Assembly (NCBI RefSeq): GCF_001649575.2 | Contig: NC_051433.1 | Span: 20,775,947-20,839,946 of the forward strand | Length of the DNA: 64,000 bases | Source: Kryptolebias marmoratus | Taxonomy: Eukaryota > Chordata > Actinopteri > Cyprinodontiformes > Rivulidae | Reading direction: 5' to 3' | Part shown: positions 38,326 through 47,690 of the stretch, piece by piece | How positions within the stretch are numbered: position 1 is the first letter of the stretch | Layout of the letters: every line of letters begins with the position of its first letter | Translations under genes and position numbers: made by a program | The notes under the pieces: model-generated | What the model was told of the DNA's origin: nothing | Seen by the model: the letters and a program-made list of their open reading frames with translations, nothing else | The model's database searches: none

Positions 38326-40327
38326 GCCATTTTATGAACCTTCAGACTGCTTTTAGTTTTGCATTTCGTAATTATTTACATAGAATTCTGCGGTGGTTTG
38401 CCAATAGGTATCAGCAGGGATTTTTTTTTTTTTTTTTTAAACGTGCAAAATCTAGCTGAAAATGGGTGAATTTAAAGAAATAAGGCACACCAAGTTGATC
38501 CCACCCCCCACTTCCTAACGTAACACCCTCCCAAAGAAAACTACCAAAAACTTGTTGCGTCCCAGGATCTGTTTCTGCTATCACAGTTTATTTTGAAAGG
38601 ATTGTAAAAGCGGAAACCACGGTCACGGGTGAGCTCAGCTTTACTGTCAGAATACGTGCACCAGCTCGTCACATTGATCTATTGGACCAGTGAAAATTAA
38701 GGCATTTAAAAAGGTGGATTTTGGGGGGAGGGGATGGGTCAAAGTGAAGAAAAACTGAACGTCGACCAACGGATTCCAGGAGCAGTTTCGCTAAAAACGT
38801 CCCGACCCATGTGCTGTAGCACTGAACTGTAGCACTTCCAGCGCAGCCTGGGTGCACTTCCATCAGGAAAATTATTGTGTCATGCAAAAATTGACGTAAA
38901 GGTTTATTTAAAAAATAAAATTTAAATCGTGCTTGAGCGAAACAACCATGAAATATCCGAGAGCGGTGTCAAAAGTTTTGGTTGACGGCAATTACTCAAA
39001 ACGGTTTGATTTAATCGAAGTTCGGCGTTTGTGATTTCACTGGTCATTAAGCCGTCAGTCAGAAGAGAAATATTATCTGCCTGCGTAGGCTTTGTTTAAC
39101 ACGAGCGCTCCGGATCACACAATGGCTCAGCAGCTATTGTAAATCACTTAGACTAATGCAGAGATGGCACAGGTCACTGGCGTTGGCAGCAGACCTAGAC
39201 TTCTAGATTACCCGAGCTGCTCGCTGTTCCAATTAAAAAGCATTCATCCCTCACTTTACAACAAAGCAAACCAATCCTATCATAAGACTATCTTTAAATT
39301 AGGGGGGGGGGGGGTGACTGGGCCTTGGTAAACGCCACTGCCGGCATTCACAGGTTATAAATACGTGCAATCGTCCTTGAAGGATGGTTGCTCTCTTCTT
39401 TATTTTTTCCTCTTGTCCTGCCTTTACAGGAAGTCAGCGTGGCTCAGGCTGGCTCTGAGCATCCTTTCAGCAGGCGGCGTTGCCATGCTGGGAGCCTGTC
39501 ACAGTGGCTCAACGTCAAACCCCCCCACCACCACCCTCTCTGTGCCCTGCTGAATTAGGGTGACCATGAACTCGCCAGACCAGCCACACGGGTCCCAATC
39601 CTGTTCGACGGAGAAATGTGGCCAGTCAGGTCTGTTTAGGCAGGGAGAAGCCAGTTTTTATAACACCTGCATTTACTTCCTATGATGCATCTGTCTTCTT
39701 TTTTTTCCCCAAAAAAGTTTCTAGCTGATACTCAACCAGGCATCCCCACAAGAGACGAAGAATCAAACTATTTATGGGAGGACATAATCTCTCAGGATGA
39801 TTGTTTCAGGTGCTGGTTGGTAATTGTTCTGTGTAGATTTTGCTTTACACATTGTTCAGAGCTTTGTCCATCAATTTCCGCCTTTTAAAGAGGCTTGGGA
39901 AGGACAGAACAAAAGGGAAAGCTAAAACAACCCATGAGTATGTGAACTTAGGTTATTTCCCTTTCCTTCTTTAGACTTGACAGGTGGTATTTTAGTCCGA
40001 GCAAACTTACTTGTCAAAATAAACTGTCATATGGATGTAGCTTTGCTCTTCAGAAAGTGTAAATGTTAAGTTTTATTCCTCCAACTCTAAAGTCTGGTAA
40101 ATTCTAGTAGCTTGGTGTCTGTGTTACACTACTAACATGTCTAAAAGTTGCCATTTAAATAAGCTTTACTGGAAAGAATGTTTTAAGTGAGCCGAATTGA
40201 ACATTGGTAATAAATTAGCGATTTGGTCAGAATTTCCACCCACTTTAATCTTTACTTACAAACAGAAATATAAAAAAGGCCAAAGTTTGAACGAAGTCCG
40301 GCGAGTGCCACCGCCTCCTCCTCCTGG

Positions 40328-40333
40328 ACTTAC
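40328..40333 (-). other. Splice donor of MAGI exon 1
   Basis: The minus strand reads CCAG|GTAAGT, a full consensus 5' splice site, exactly where PDZ similarity stops. It fixes the exon 3' end at 40334 and makes the following intron phase 1. Confidence 0.88.
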
Positions 40334-40631
40334 CTGGCCTCACAGTTTTCAACCTCACTGGACTTTTGCAGTTCCTTATCACCGTCTCCACGTCGTACAG
40401 AGGTAATCCTGAAATCGAGAGGGTCTCCACCTCCAGCAGAAGCTCCCCTTCCCCTAATTGTCCGTACTGGTACGCCACCAGACCCTCGTCAATGTATCCG
40501 ATGTACGCGAACTCTCCGTTCTCCGCGCCGCCGCGCAGAGACACGTTCAGGTCACCGCGGGCATCTTTATTCACGGCGCACTCGGTCACTCTGGAGGTCC
40601 AGTGGCTCTTCTTTTGCACGGCTTTGGACAT
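40334..40631 (-). CDS. magi1: MAGI1-like scaffold protein, first coding exon (partial)
   Basis: This is the first coding exon of a membrane-associated guanylate kinase with inverted domain order (MAGI). Such proteins are PDZ/WW/GK scaffolds at epithelial tight junctions and synapses. The ATG at 40631 has A at -3. The peptide begins MSKAVQKKSHWTSRV, and the QKK-HWTSRV-EC pattern matches MAGI1 better than MAGI2 or MAGI3. About residues 17-98 form the N-terminal PDZ domain: the carboxylate-binding loop is near residues 26-32 (GDLNVSL), then GGAENGEF, GEGELLLEV and SGLPLYDV, ending KTVRP. The exon closes CCA-G|GTAAGT after 99 codons plus 1 nt, giving a phase 1 intron, as I expect for MAGI first exons. 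Read-through past the donor gives arginine-rich junk and a stop. The guanylate kinase, WW and later PDZ exons must lie at coordinates below this window. The call to MAGI family is firm; MAGI1 over a paralogue (including fish a/b copies) is likely but inferred from remembered sequences. Confidence 0.85.
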
Positions 40632-41260
40632 TATTGCGAACAGTTCGGGGAGCCGACACCGAACCGGTCGGTCTCTTGTATCTTTTTTTTTTTAAGAGAA
40701 AAAACAGTTCAGAGCAAAAGTCTCACGAAATCGACTTGTATCCGAGTGAAGCGCAGCAAACTTTCCTTCTCTTCCACAGAAACATGAGTGCCTCCGACAC
40801 TTCAGTCCCACCGCTCCTTCTGGGTGGAAGAAAACAAATATCAAGCCATGCCTGTCGGCTTCGAAGTTATTCCTCTCCGTGATAGCGTTCTTGTCATCCC
40901 TGCGGTTTAATCATTTTTAAGTGGTGTCATTTTATATCCTCCACGGTTCCACTCACGAAGCGCGTCCACTTAGCAAATCCTCACACACGCAAAAAAAAAA
41001 CTCACTTTAAATGCGTTTCTCTCTTTAGTCAAGTTAACAACGACTGCACTCCTTCTTGTCCGTGTCAGACTGTTGACTTCACCGGCGGTACGAACCGAAC
41101 CTGGACTCCTTAAAGCAGGTTCGTGGTTCTGTTGAAATCCACTCTCTGGGCTCCGCCGCGGCGCTGGGAAAGTGTTGCTGTTCGTGGTGGGTTCAAGTGC
41201 AGTAGGACAATTTGAGTTCCACCGCAGGTCACGTGACTCACTCGCCCTCCAATCAGCGTG
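40632..41260 (-). promoter_or_regulatory. CpG-rich 5' flank / probable promoter and 5' UTR of the MAGI gene
   Basis: The DNA directly upstream of the start codon is clearly richer in CpG than the neighbouring sequence; examples are the clusters around 40635-40672, 40962-40965, 41081-41098 and 41153-41163. CpG richness also continues into the exon, peaking around 40505-40560. Such unmethylated-type islands normally hold vertebrate housekeeping or developmental promoters. No TATA box is evident on the minus strand at a sensible distance. The transcription start and any upstream non-coding exon cannot be placed from sequence alone. Confidence 0.6.
41228..41237. promoter_or_regulatory. E-box palindrome GTCACGTGAC
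   Basis: A perfect 10-bp palindrome with a CACGTG core lies about 600 bp upstream of the MAGI start codon. It is followed within 20 bp by a CCAAT motif (41248-41252). The GTCACGTGAC form is the preferred site of USF and MiT/TFE (CLEAR-type) bHLH-zip factors. Occupancy is not known. Confidence 0.45.
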
Positions 41261-41638
41261 AAGTGGAAGTTGAACCATTCTGTTAAACAGTACGTTTTAA
41301 AAACCTGTCTCGAACTGTGGACATTGTTGCCTTTCACACATTTGTTTTGTTCTGACAAGACCATAATCTACGAATAATACCAGTTATAGCTGTGCCTTTA
41401 TTTCATGTGTTTATTGTTCGAATTTTATTTGAATAAACACGTTTATTTTGGTATGTATATCATATATATTACTAAACTAATAGTATGCATGAAATATGAT
41501 TTCGCTAAAACACTTATTGTTAGGCTACATTAGCTGTAATGTTACAGTGGGACAGTGAATTAATACATAAATAAATAGCGCTAAAACAAATAAATCACAA
41601 GCCAAGAAGAAGCACGTGAAGGCAACTGAGTTTAGATG

Positions 41639-41648
41639 GCGCATGCGC
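41639..41648. promoter_or_regulatory. NRF1-type palindrome GCGCATGCGC
   Basis: A perfect GCGCATGCGC palindrome is preceded by AGATGG, so the combined AGATGGCGCATGCGC also looks like overlapping YY1 and NRF1 sites, a frequent arrangement in CpG promoters. It lies 1 kb upstream of the MAGI start. The plus strand has TATAAAA at 41694-41700, so a divergent plus-strand start is possible, but no plus-strand coding exon was recognised downstream. Confidence 0.4.
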
Positions 41649-42763
41649 GCTGCTCTGAGAACAAAAACGCTGCCTTCAGCGTCCCCAAAGATCTATAAAA
41701 GTTTTTATCTTGTTAAAATATTGGTGTCTGTTTGCATATTTTAGTTAGATGGTTAACTTGAGTTTGTTTTTTATCTTGGTAAAATAAACTAGAAGTGTCT
41801 TTAAAATGTTCAGTTATGTCTGTCAGGTATTTGCAGATATTTAACAATTGGCTTTGTGGAGATTTTAATCAACATATTCCTGTCACTTATATTCAAAAGG
41901 CCTGTCTTTCTGTGGTGATTCTGACTAAGACGTAAGGCTGATAATGACGGTAAACCTTGCTTGTCACCATTCCAGCATTTCAGGTTAGGCAGGTGCTAGA
42001 TGCCTATTACTTCCCCTTTTCTAACTCTGCTGTGTTTTATTTCTTACATCTCACACTGGCTTTGTGAATCCATTAGACTGCAGGAGGCTTTTTTTTCACT
42101 GCTAAATGCATAAAGACAGATCCTCATTTGTTGATAGCATCAGTTTTTGAAAATTGGAAAATAACTGGAAATCTTTGCCCTCAAGATATGACAGGGAAGT
42201 CAGTCGGATGGCGAGAAAAAAGGATGATGAATGAAGAGTCGGAGAGAGGATGTGATGCCTGGAAGGACGGTCAGTTAGACAGACAGCTGCTTAAGACAAA
42301 GGAATGAAAAGAGACTGCTTGGTGGGATCACATGGGCTGGGTTTCTCACCTAGGGAGCAGCCGATGAGCTTTTCCCAACCTAAAAATAACAGAGAAGAGC
42401 TCCTGGGAGCAAAAACCATTTGGCCTGGATGACAAGAAATAGCTCAAACGTATACCTTTATTGTAATGTCACGCGTTATCTCAGGCACAAAATGAACGAT
42501 TAACATTTGTTCAGTTAAACGTGGTTCCCTTCAAGGGGAACCGCAGGCAAGTTTTGGAACAATATGGATGAGAACTAAAAACATCACAGGAGACACGTGT
42601 GTCGTAAAAGATGAACATCTTTTATTAATTTATAGAGCACCATTAAACTAAACAGCCTTAACGCTGTGTTCCTGACTGCTGCATGAAAAATACATCACGC
42701 TGTTACAAAAAACACAGAAGCGCAGTCCGTAACCAGCCCCACCGGACAACCTGTTAAATTACA

Positions 42764-43026
42764 TTAAAAGAGTAGTTCATCGTTTTCAGGTAGGGTTTTG
42801 TGGAGAGGCTATAAACCAACAATATCTTACCTGTCATATGAATGCCCTCAACTTGAAATTAAAAATAGAGTTTGGACTATTAGCATGTCACTTTAATTCA
42901 GTCCGAATTAAACTCCTATCTTTCCAGACTGAGGCCATTGAAAGAGCTGTCTACAACAGGTGAAATATTAGTTGTTGATAACCTTTCCACAGAAACTCAC
43001 TTCAAAAGCTCTGAACTATCCCTTTG
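42764..43026. mobile_element. Fold-back element, short two-armed copy
   Basis: The left arm TTAAAAGAGTAGTTCATCG..GTGGAGAGGCTATAAACC..ATATCTTACCTG pairs with the right arm CAGGTGAAATATTAGTTGTT..AACCTTTCCACAGAAACTC..CTGAACTATCCCTTT. The unit is about 260 bp with a short centre, so most of it could form one long hairpin. Confidence 0.72.
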
Positions 43027-44740
43027 TTCAAACTAACCCTTTGTTCAAAAGACTACTACTGTTTGCATATACTAGTTTATGACTCAGAATTGCGAGAAAA
43101 CAGGCACATTTCCAGTTAAATTTACTTGGTTCGTTTAGAAGTGCTGTAGTTTGGCCATAAAGCAGAGATTTTACTTTATTGTTTTTAGGTTTTAGGTTGT
43201 AGTGATATAATTACAGCGTTTATGTTAAATTGTTGAAATTGTAAATGCTTTCTTGTAATGGCAGAGTAGATCCCAAACCCTATAATAAAGTAGCTTACTT
43301 AATTTTCAAAATTACATTGAGTGAGCTCAGTACTATTTGAAAAGTCAAGATGAGTTGTATGAGTGTTTGATCCTATCCTCCCCGTCTGTGAGGGTGGGGG
43401 CAGCAGGAGGGCAGGAGGTTTTTCTGGTGGATGCCTTGAATATGCAGGCTTTCATACCTGAGGACACTGTTATTTCATCAAAAAAAAAAAAAAGAAAAAA
43501 AAAAAGAAAACAGCAAGGAGGCCTGTTTAAACCTAGGAAACATATTTAAGAGCATGTGAGCCAAGTTCAACTATTTTAGTAGTCACTTTATCAATATTTG
43601 AAAACATGATGGAATAAAATTGTGTGTTTTTTGGCCAGATGAGGCAAAAAGAAAAAGAAAAAGAACTGCACAGATTTCAGAGGAGTTACTTGTATTCTGT
43701 CTTTGAATATGGTGTCCCTGGTTTTATATAGCTCTGATTCTGTTAAAGAAAATAAGTGGTAGTGACTGTTTTCCGTGGCATGGATTTCTTATAATGATAT
43801 TCAATGTCCCGTCTTTTTTATTATTATTTATTTTTTCATTTCACCCAGCACAGACTTATTACCCACATTGAGTTAATGTCCATAGCTGTCACCAGCATTA
43901 CGTCCCCTCCCTCCAGTCCTACTGCTAAAAGACTGAGGGTTGGTAAGAAGGACGATAAAAGAGGATAAAGGCAGGTTTACATGTGTACTGTCTGTGTGTA
44001 TGTGCCAGTAATGACCTGCGGTAAGGGAGGCGTCGAGCCATCTCCTCTGCCAGCTTCCTATCACTCATTGTCGCACAAATCAGATTGACAGAGTCTGACA
44101 TTCTGCCACGGGCCCAAAACTTCCTTTCCGCTCATCCTTCAGCCTGTATACGTCAAAGTCTACTTGCGAGCAGTTGAATTTCACTGCCACGTTCTGTCTG
44201 TTCTCCACTCTGTTGCACGCATTGATAAACGCAAGCCTGTGGGGATCCTTCCTGATGGAGCAACCTGTTTCCATAATCGCGATTCACAATTGCATGTAGT
44301 AGATGTTGAATGAAAACACAGCCTCTTTAAAATCGTCACCATTTAAGTGGCACAGGCAGCGACGTGCACATCATAACACACACAGCAACGCAGGATCTAC
44401 ATATTAAAGCCCACAGAAGTGTGCCGTAAGTCCTGATCTCGGGGAGCTTGAAAGCAAAGTCAAGGAGAAATCTCATTAATGAAGCGCTGTCCTGTTATCA
44501 CTTTCTGACATGGGGCTGCTGTGTTGTGACAGCAGACGTAATGAAAACAAAGAGCGGAGCGAGAACGGCTTGTCTGTCCTAAACTATTATTAGCCACCAC
44601 AGATAATTTTTGGGGGTCCTGTTGACAAGCAGTAGCAGATTAAAATTAACGGCCAGCAGTAATTATGCAGCCTTCAAATCTGACAGCGGGGCTAAGATGG
44701 CTGTCTGACAAAGCTCCTCCATGAGAATTTTTTTTTTTTT

Positions 44741-44970
44741 AGTTTGTAGTTCTGTGGAGAGACTGTGAACAATTAACATCTTACCTGCTGATGACAGCGT
44801 AAAGGTTTATATAATAGTGTTAGCATGAAGCTCTTGAGTTTTTTTGAGACTGGAGTTGTTTAAAAGCAACTGATTAATTGTTAGCCTGTTAGCCAGTCAG
44901 CCTAGTCAGAATTAAACTCTTTTACTCCAAATTGAGGTTGTTCAAAGGGCTAGCTACAACATTTTGATGT
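44741..44970. mobile_element. Fold-back element, right end truncated
   Basis: The left arm has GTTCTGTGGAGAGACTGTGA and AACATCTTACCTGCTG. The right arm has GTCAGAATTAAACTCTTTTA, GAGGTTGTTCAAAGGGCTAG and CTACAAC, then family similarity stops. It belongs to the same family as 42764-43026. Confidence 0.65.
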
Positions 44971-44999
44971 GTAAATCCTTAATATGTTGTTCAATCTAC

Positions 45000-45200
45000 A
45001 ACACATTGAACATGAACAATATTAGTCTGGCCAGGATCATATTTCTAAACACTAAAGATATGCCTCCTAGGACTACTCAATTGATCCTTGTACCATGTTT
45101 GATGTTTTCATGAAAATCTGTTCCTAACTTTTTAAGTAATCTTGTGCACAAACAGACAAATGCTACCTAAAAACGTAACCTCCTGAGGGGAGATAATTTT
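45000..45200. repeat. Teleost interspersed repeat (AACCTCCTGAGGGGAGATA end)
   Basis: GGATCATATTTCTAAACACT, GTACCATGTTTGATG, TCATGAAAATCTGTTC, ACAAACAGACAAATGCTACC and AACCTCCTGAGGGGAGATAA resemble a common fish dispersed repeat with an imperfect palindromic CCTCC..GGAG end. The family name is not known to me. Confidence 0.45.
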
Positions 45201-45392
45201 GTAAAGGTGGCAGTGATTAATGCTCTAAATTGCAACAAAGGCCAATGGAAGACCTTTAAAATCACTACAGTGATTTTTAAGCCTCTGTTTTTGTTTGAAG
45301 ATTTTTTTCAGTAATTCTTCTTCCTCAAGATTTCCCAGAGATCTATTTACCCGTTTTTCTCGTAGAACTCCTCAGTTCTGCTTCTTTCTTCG

Positions 45393-45760
45393 TTGAGACT
45401 GTTCACCTCCTCTGGTGACCAAGATCACCTCTTTGTTCAGAGCTACTGCACAAGAACAACGGGCTCTGCCTGCCTACCTCCATACTCACCTGCCGGCCCA
45501 CTCTCCACCGTCTCCTTGTTCTCCCTCAGACTCCTGCGGCGTCCAGCGTGGAACACAGGAAGCACAGGTAATAAATTGAGAGGCATTATTATTCATCTTA
45601 AATCATCTTCGGGTGTGCTTTAACTTGTGTCTTCTCCCTCCACAGATGCTTAGTGCTCAGAAGAATCAATCATTTTTTCTCTGTGTTTTAAAATAAAAAT
45701 TTTAACGACTTCTTCTTGTTTAGAGTCATTCTGGTTTCTGTGTTAAAAAAGACCTTCAAA
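45393..45760 (+). other. Spliced-looking non-coding module with poly(A) signal
   Basis: AGCACAG|GTAATA at 45567/45568 is a good donor. CTTCTCCCTCCACAG|A ending at 45645 is a strong polypyrimidine acceptor. AATAAA at 45692-45697 follows 47 bp after the acceptor. The implied intron is 78 bp, a normal small fish intron. The 76-codon frame beginning at 45393 is rich in serine, leucine and proline and resembles no family I know. It may be the terminal part of a dispersed element or a short non-coding transcript. Confidence 0.35.
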
Positions 45761-46303
45761 TTATGACTGCTTGTGGAATGTTTAATAGGTACATAATCCC
45801 AAAACCAGACATTTGTGAAGTATTTCAAGACATTTCTGCCCCCATCACGCTGCAATCAACATGAGGCACAAAATGCGACGGATGAAAACCCAAATGCGTT
45901 GCACGCAATCATACCTGTAGGCCGCACGCGACCTCATAATATCTGTAGCGTGACATCCTATTGGCGCACCATTTTACACATCTGAGGGGCAGCTTCTGCC
46001 TCAATCATAAGTCATTAAAAGCGTGCAAACCTTTTCTGAGACCTGTCGGAGCGTCGCAGCCTCAAACGGCTCCATGCGTTGCGTAACCAGCGAGTTTTGT
46101 CAGCTGACCCATGACTTATCTGTGCTCGTCGCTAAACACATCCTCCACAAATGAGGAGGATAATTTTTTTTTCCTCCCTTTTTTCCTGCTTTAGATGTCT
46201 CTCTAATCTGTTTTACCTCTTTGCCCTGATAATGCTTCATTCATCATAATATCCAGAGAACGTTGGAGGGAAAGAGAGGCAGGACAGGAGACACGATGAG
46301 AGC

Positions 46304-46319
46304 GAGAGAGAGAGAGAGA
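46304..46319. repeat. (AG)n short microsatellite
   Basis: Eight AG units in a longer purine-rich stretch (46261-46330). Confidence 0.85.
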
Positions 46320-47429
46320 AAGGAAGAGTGAAATCCTTCTTTTAACTAAGGCAGTCCTGCAAAGCTGTTACCCTGGAAGATTAAGGATGAATGGCCTGGC
46401 ACAAAAAGGCCATCAGATTATGTGGCCGGGCTGTGGAGAGCTGTCATATCAAAGCCAATGAGAGTGGGAGGAGGGCTCGGGTCAGAACAGGGATTAATAA
46501 AGTTCTTGGGACTCTGTTTTACTGTAAGCTGTAGTGTACTAAACCTCCTCTCAAACTAAGTTTGGTTTGGTTTTCAGAAAGTGAGGCGTGTCTAAAAGAG
46601 AATTTAACCAGGATCCAGGGAGGACTGGAATGCAACACAGAGAGTATTACACATCATTCATCGTTTCTAAGGGTCTTTTATGTCAGAACATTCTCAAAGC
46701 TGGCCACGATCCTCAAAGCAGTTAAACATCAGCTGGATCCGCAAATGTTTGGCTTGCGCATAACTTAGATACCAAGTCGTTCAAAGTGCCTTTCGTCTTT
46801 CTTTTGAGTAATGAGTGACAATGCAAGTGACACCTCCCTGGACATAAGCCTGATTTGGGATCTGCTATAAAGACACCTCCTTTTTTGATCACTCAGGTTT
46901 TGTGAAAAAGGCCAACAGACGAGCCTTTTCTTAATGTAACCGCACTTTCTGCATCCCGCTACAGTTCTGCACTCCTCTCCCAACACAGCAGCTTGTGTTT
47001 GAAGATTCCTGCAGACGAAAGGCATTTGGGTCATTGTGTCAGAAGAGCTTCGTATTGCCCTCCAAAGCTTCTCCAGTCAGCAGGAACCCAGAGAGGATCA
47101 TCTCCTTTTTTGGACCGCAAGCGGAACAGACTTAAGTGGACTTCCCCCCCCCCGTCAGCGTTTTCTTCAAGGAGGAGACTGATTTTATTTTGGATAGGTG
47201 TGAACACGTGTTCAGCTCCAAGCGATGAGTTTTGGTTCTGGTCATGGTAAAGGTGCAGATATGCTATAGTCAACAACATAAAGATAATGGCACCCATAGA
47301 AAAAGTTCAAGGAACATGGATGTTTGACAGGTTTGACTAAACGTTCTGCGGCTGTCTGAGTACAGACTGCTCGGAAGTGGTCCTGAGGGAGGGGTCTTTC
47401 CATTACCTTCATGTCAGACAGACACAGCA

Positions 47430-47690
47430 AGTTGTCAGCATCTGTTCATTTTATGTCTCCTTGGGGTCACTTTACATCAATTTATGTGTGTTTAGTGCCT
47501 CATGTTGGTCACCTTTACATCAGTTTTATGTCTCTTCAAGGTCATTACTGTATTGTCATGTCTTGATGGCTGATTTAGGTCACATTTTGGTTCTGCGGAC
47601 GTCTCTTTGTGGACTTTTACCGTCAATTTGTGGCACTTTAGCTTTGTCGTTGCCACTTGTTTACTGTTTCCGTGTTTCTTTTGGAGGTTT
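47430..47690. repeat. Degenerate minisatellite, TCTCTTTGTGGTCA-type units
   Basis: Loose repeats of a 20-45 bp unit, such as GTCTCCTTGGGGTCACTTTA, GTCTCTTCAAGGTCATTAC and GTCTCTTTGTGGACTTTTAC, each followed by CATCA/GTCAATTT-like spacers. This kind of minisatellite is common in fish. It keeps both strands open, which explains the 100-plus-codon frames here. Confidence 0.55.

Larger units (their letters stand above)
1..40333 (-). other. Inferred beginning of MAGI intron 1
   Basis: Everything on the low-coordinate side of the exon 1 donor is inferred to be intron, because no reading frame here resembles MAGI GK, WW or later PDZ sequence. MAGI genes are known for very long first introns, so 40 kb without a second exon is expected. 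Short exons under about 60 codons could be missed by eye. The interval contains interspersed repeats, microsatellites, two assembly gaps and a CpG island, listed separately. Confidence 0.65.
34981..40333. other. No gene seen apart from listed repeats: intronic DNA next to exon 1
   Basis: Contains several non-repetitive stretches with homeobox-like cores: 35450-35560, 36060-36180, 37840-38060 and 39040-39260. A G13 tract is at 39302-39314. They are candidates for intronic enhancers; this is inference from composition and lack of repeat features only. Confidence 0.45.
41701..45392. other. No gene seen: upstream flank of the MAGI gene
   Basis: Two fold-back elements and one dispersed repeat are listed separately. 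The stretch 44440-44700 is non-repetitive, with TTAATGAAG, AATTATGCAG and several TAAT cores. An A/G-rich tract at 43480-43510 produces a lysine-rich chance frame. Confidence 0.5.

Noticed and set aside
1..40333. Search for MAGI exon 2 and later exons (GK, WW, PDZ1-5)
   Set aside because: No frame showed the NQRFQKGS-type or WW-type blocks expected; exons are presumed to lie outside the window.
40366..40887. Several plus-strand frames opposite MAGI exon 1
   Set aside because: They are antisense shadows of the real minus-strand exon and its CpG-rich flank.
41637..41700. Short plus-strand frame starting ATGGCGCATGCGCGC
   Set aside because: Only about 20 codons before a stop, no donor site; the sequence is better explained as an NRF1/YY1 promoter motif.
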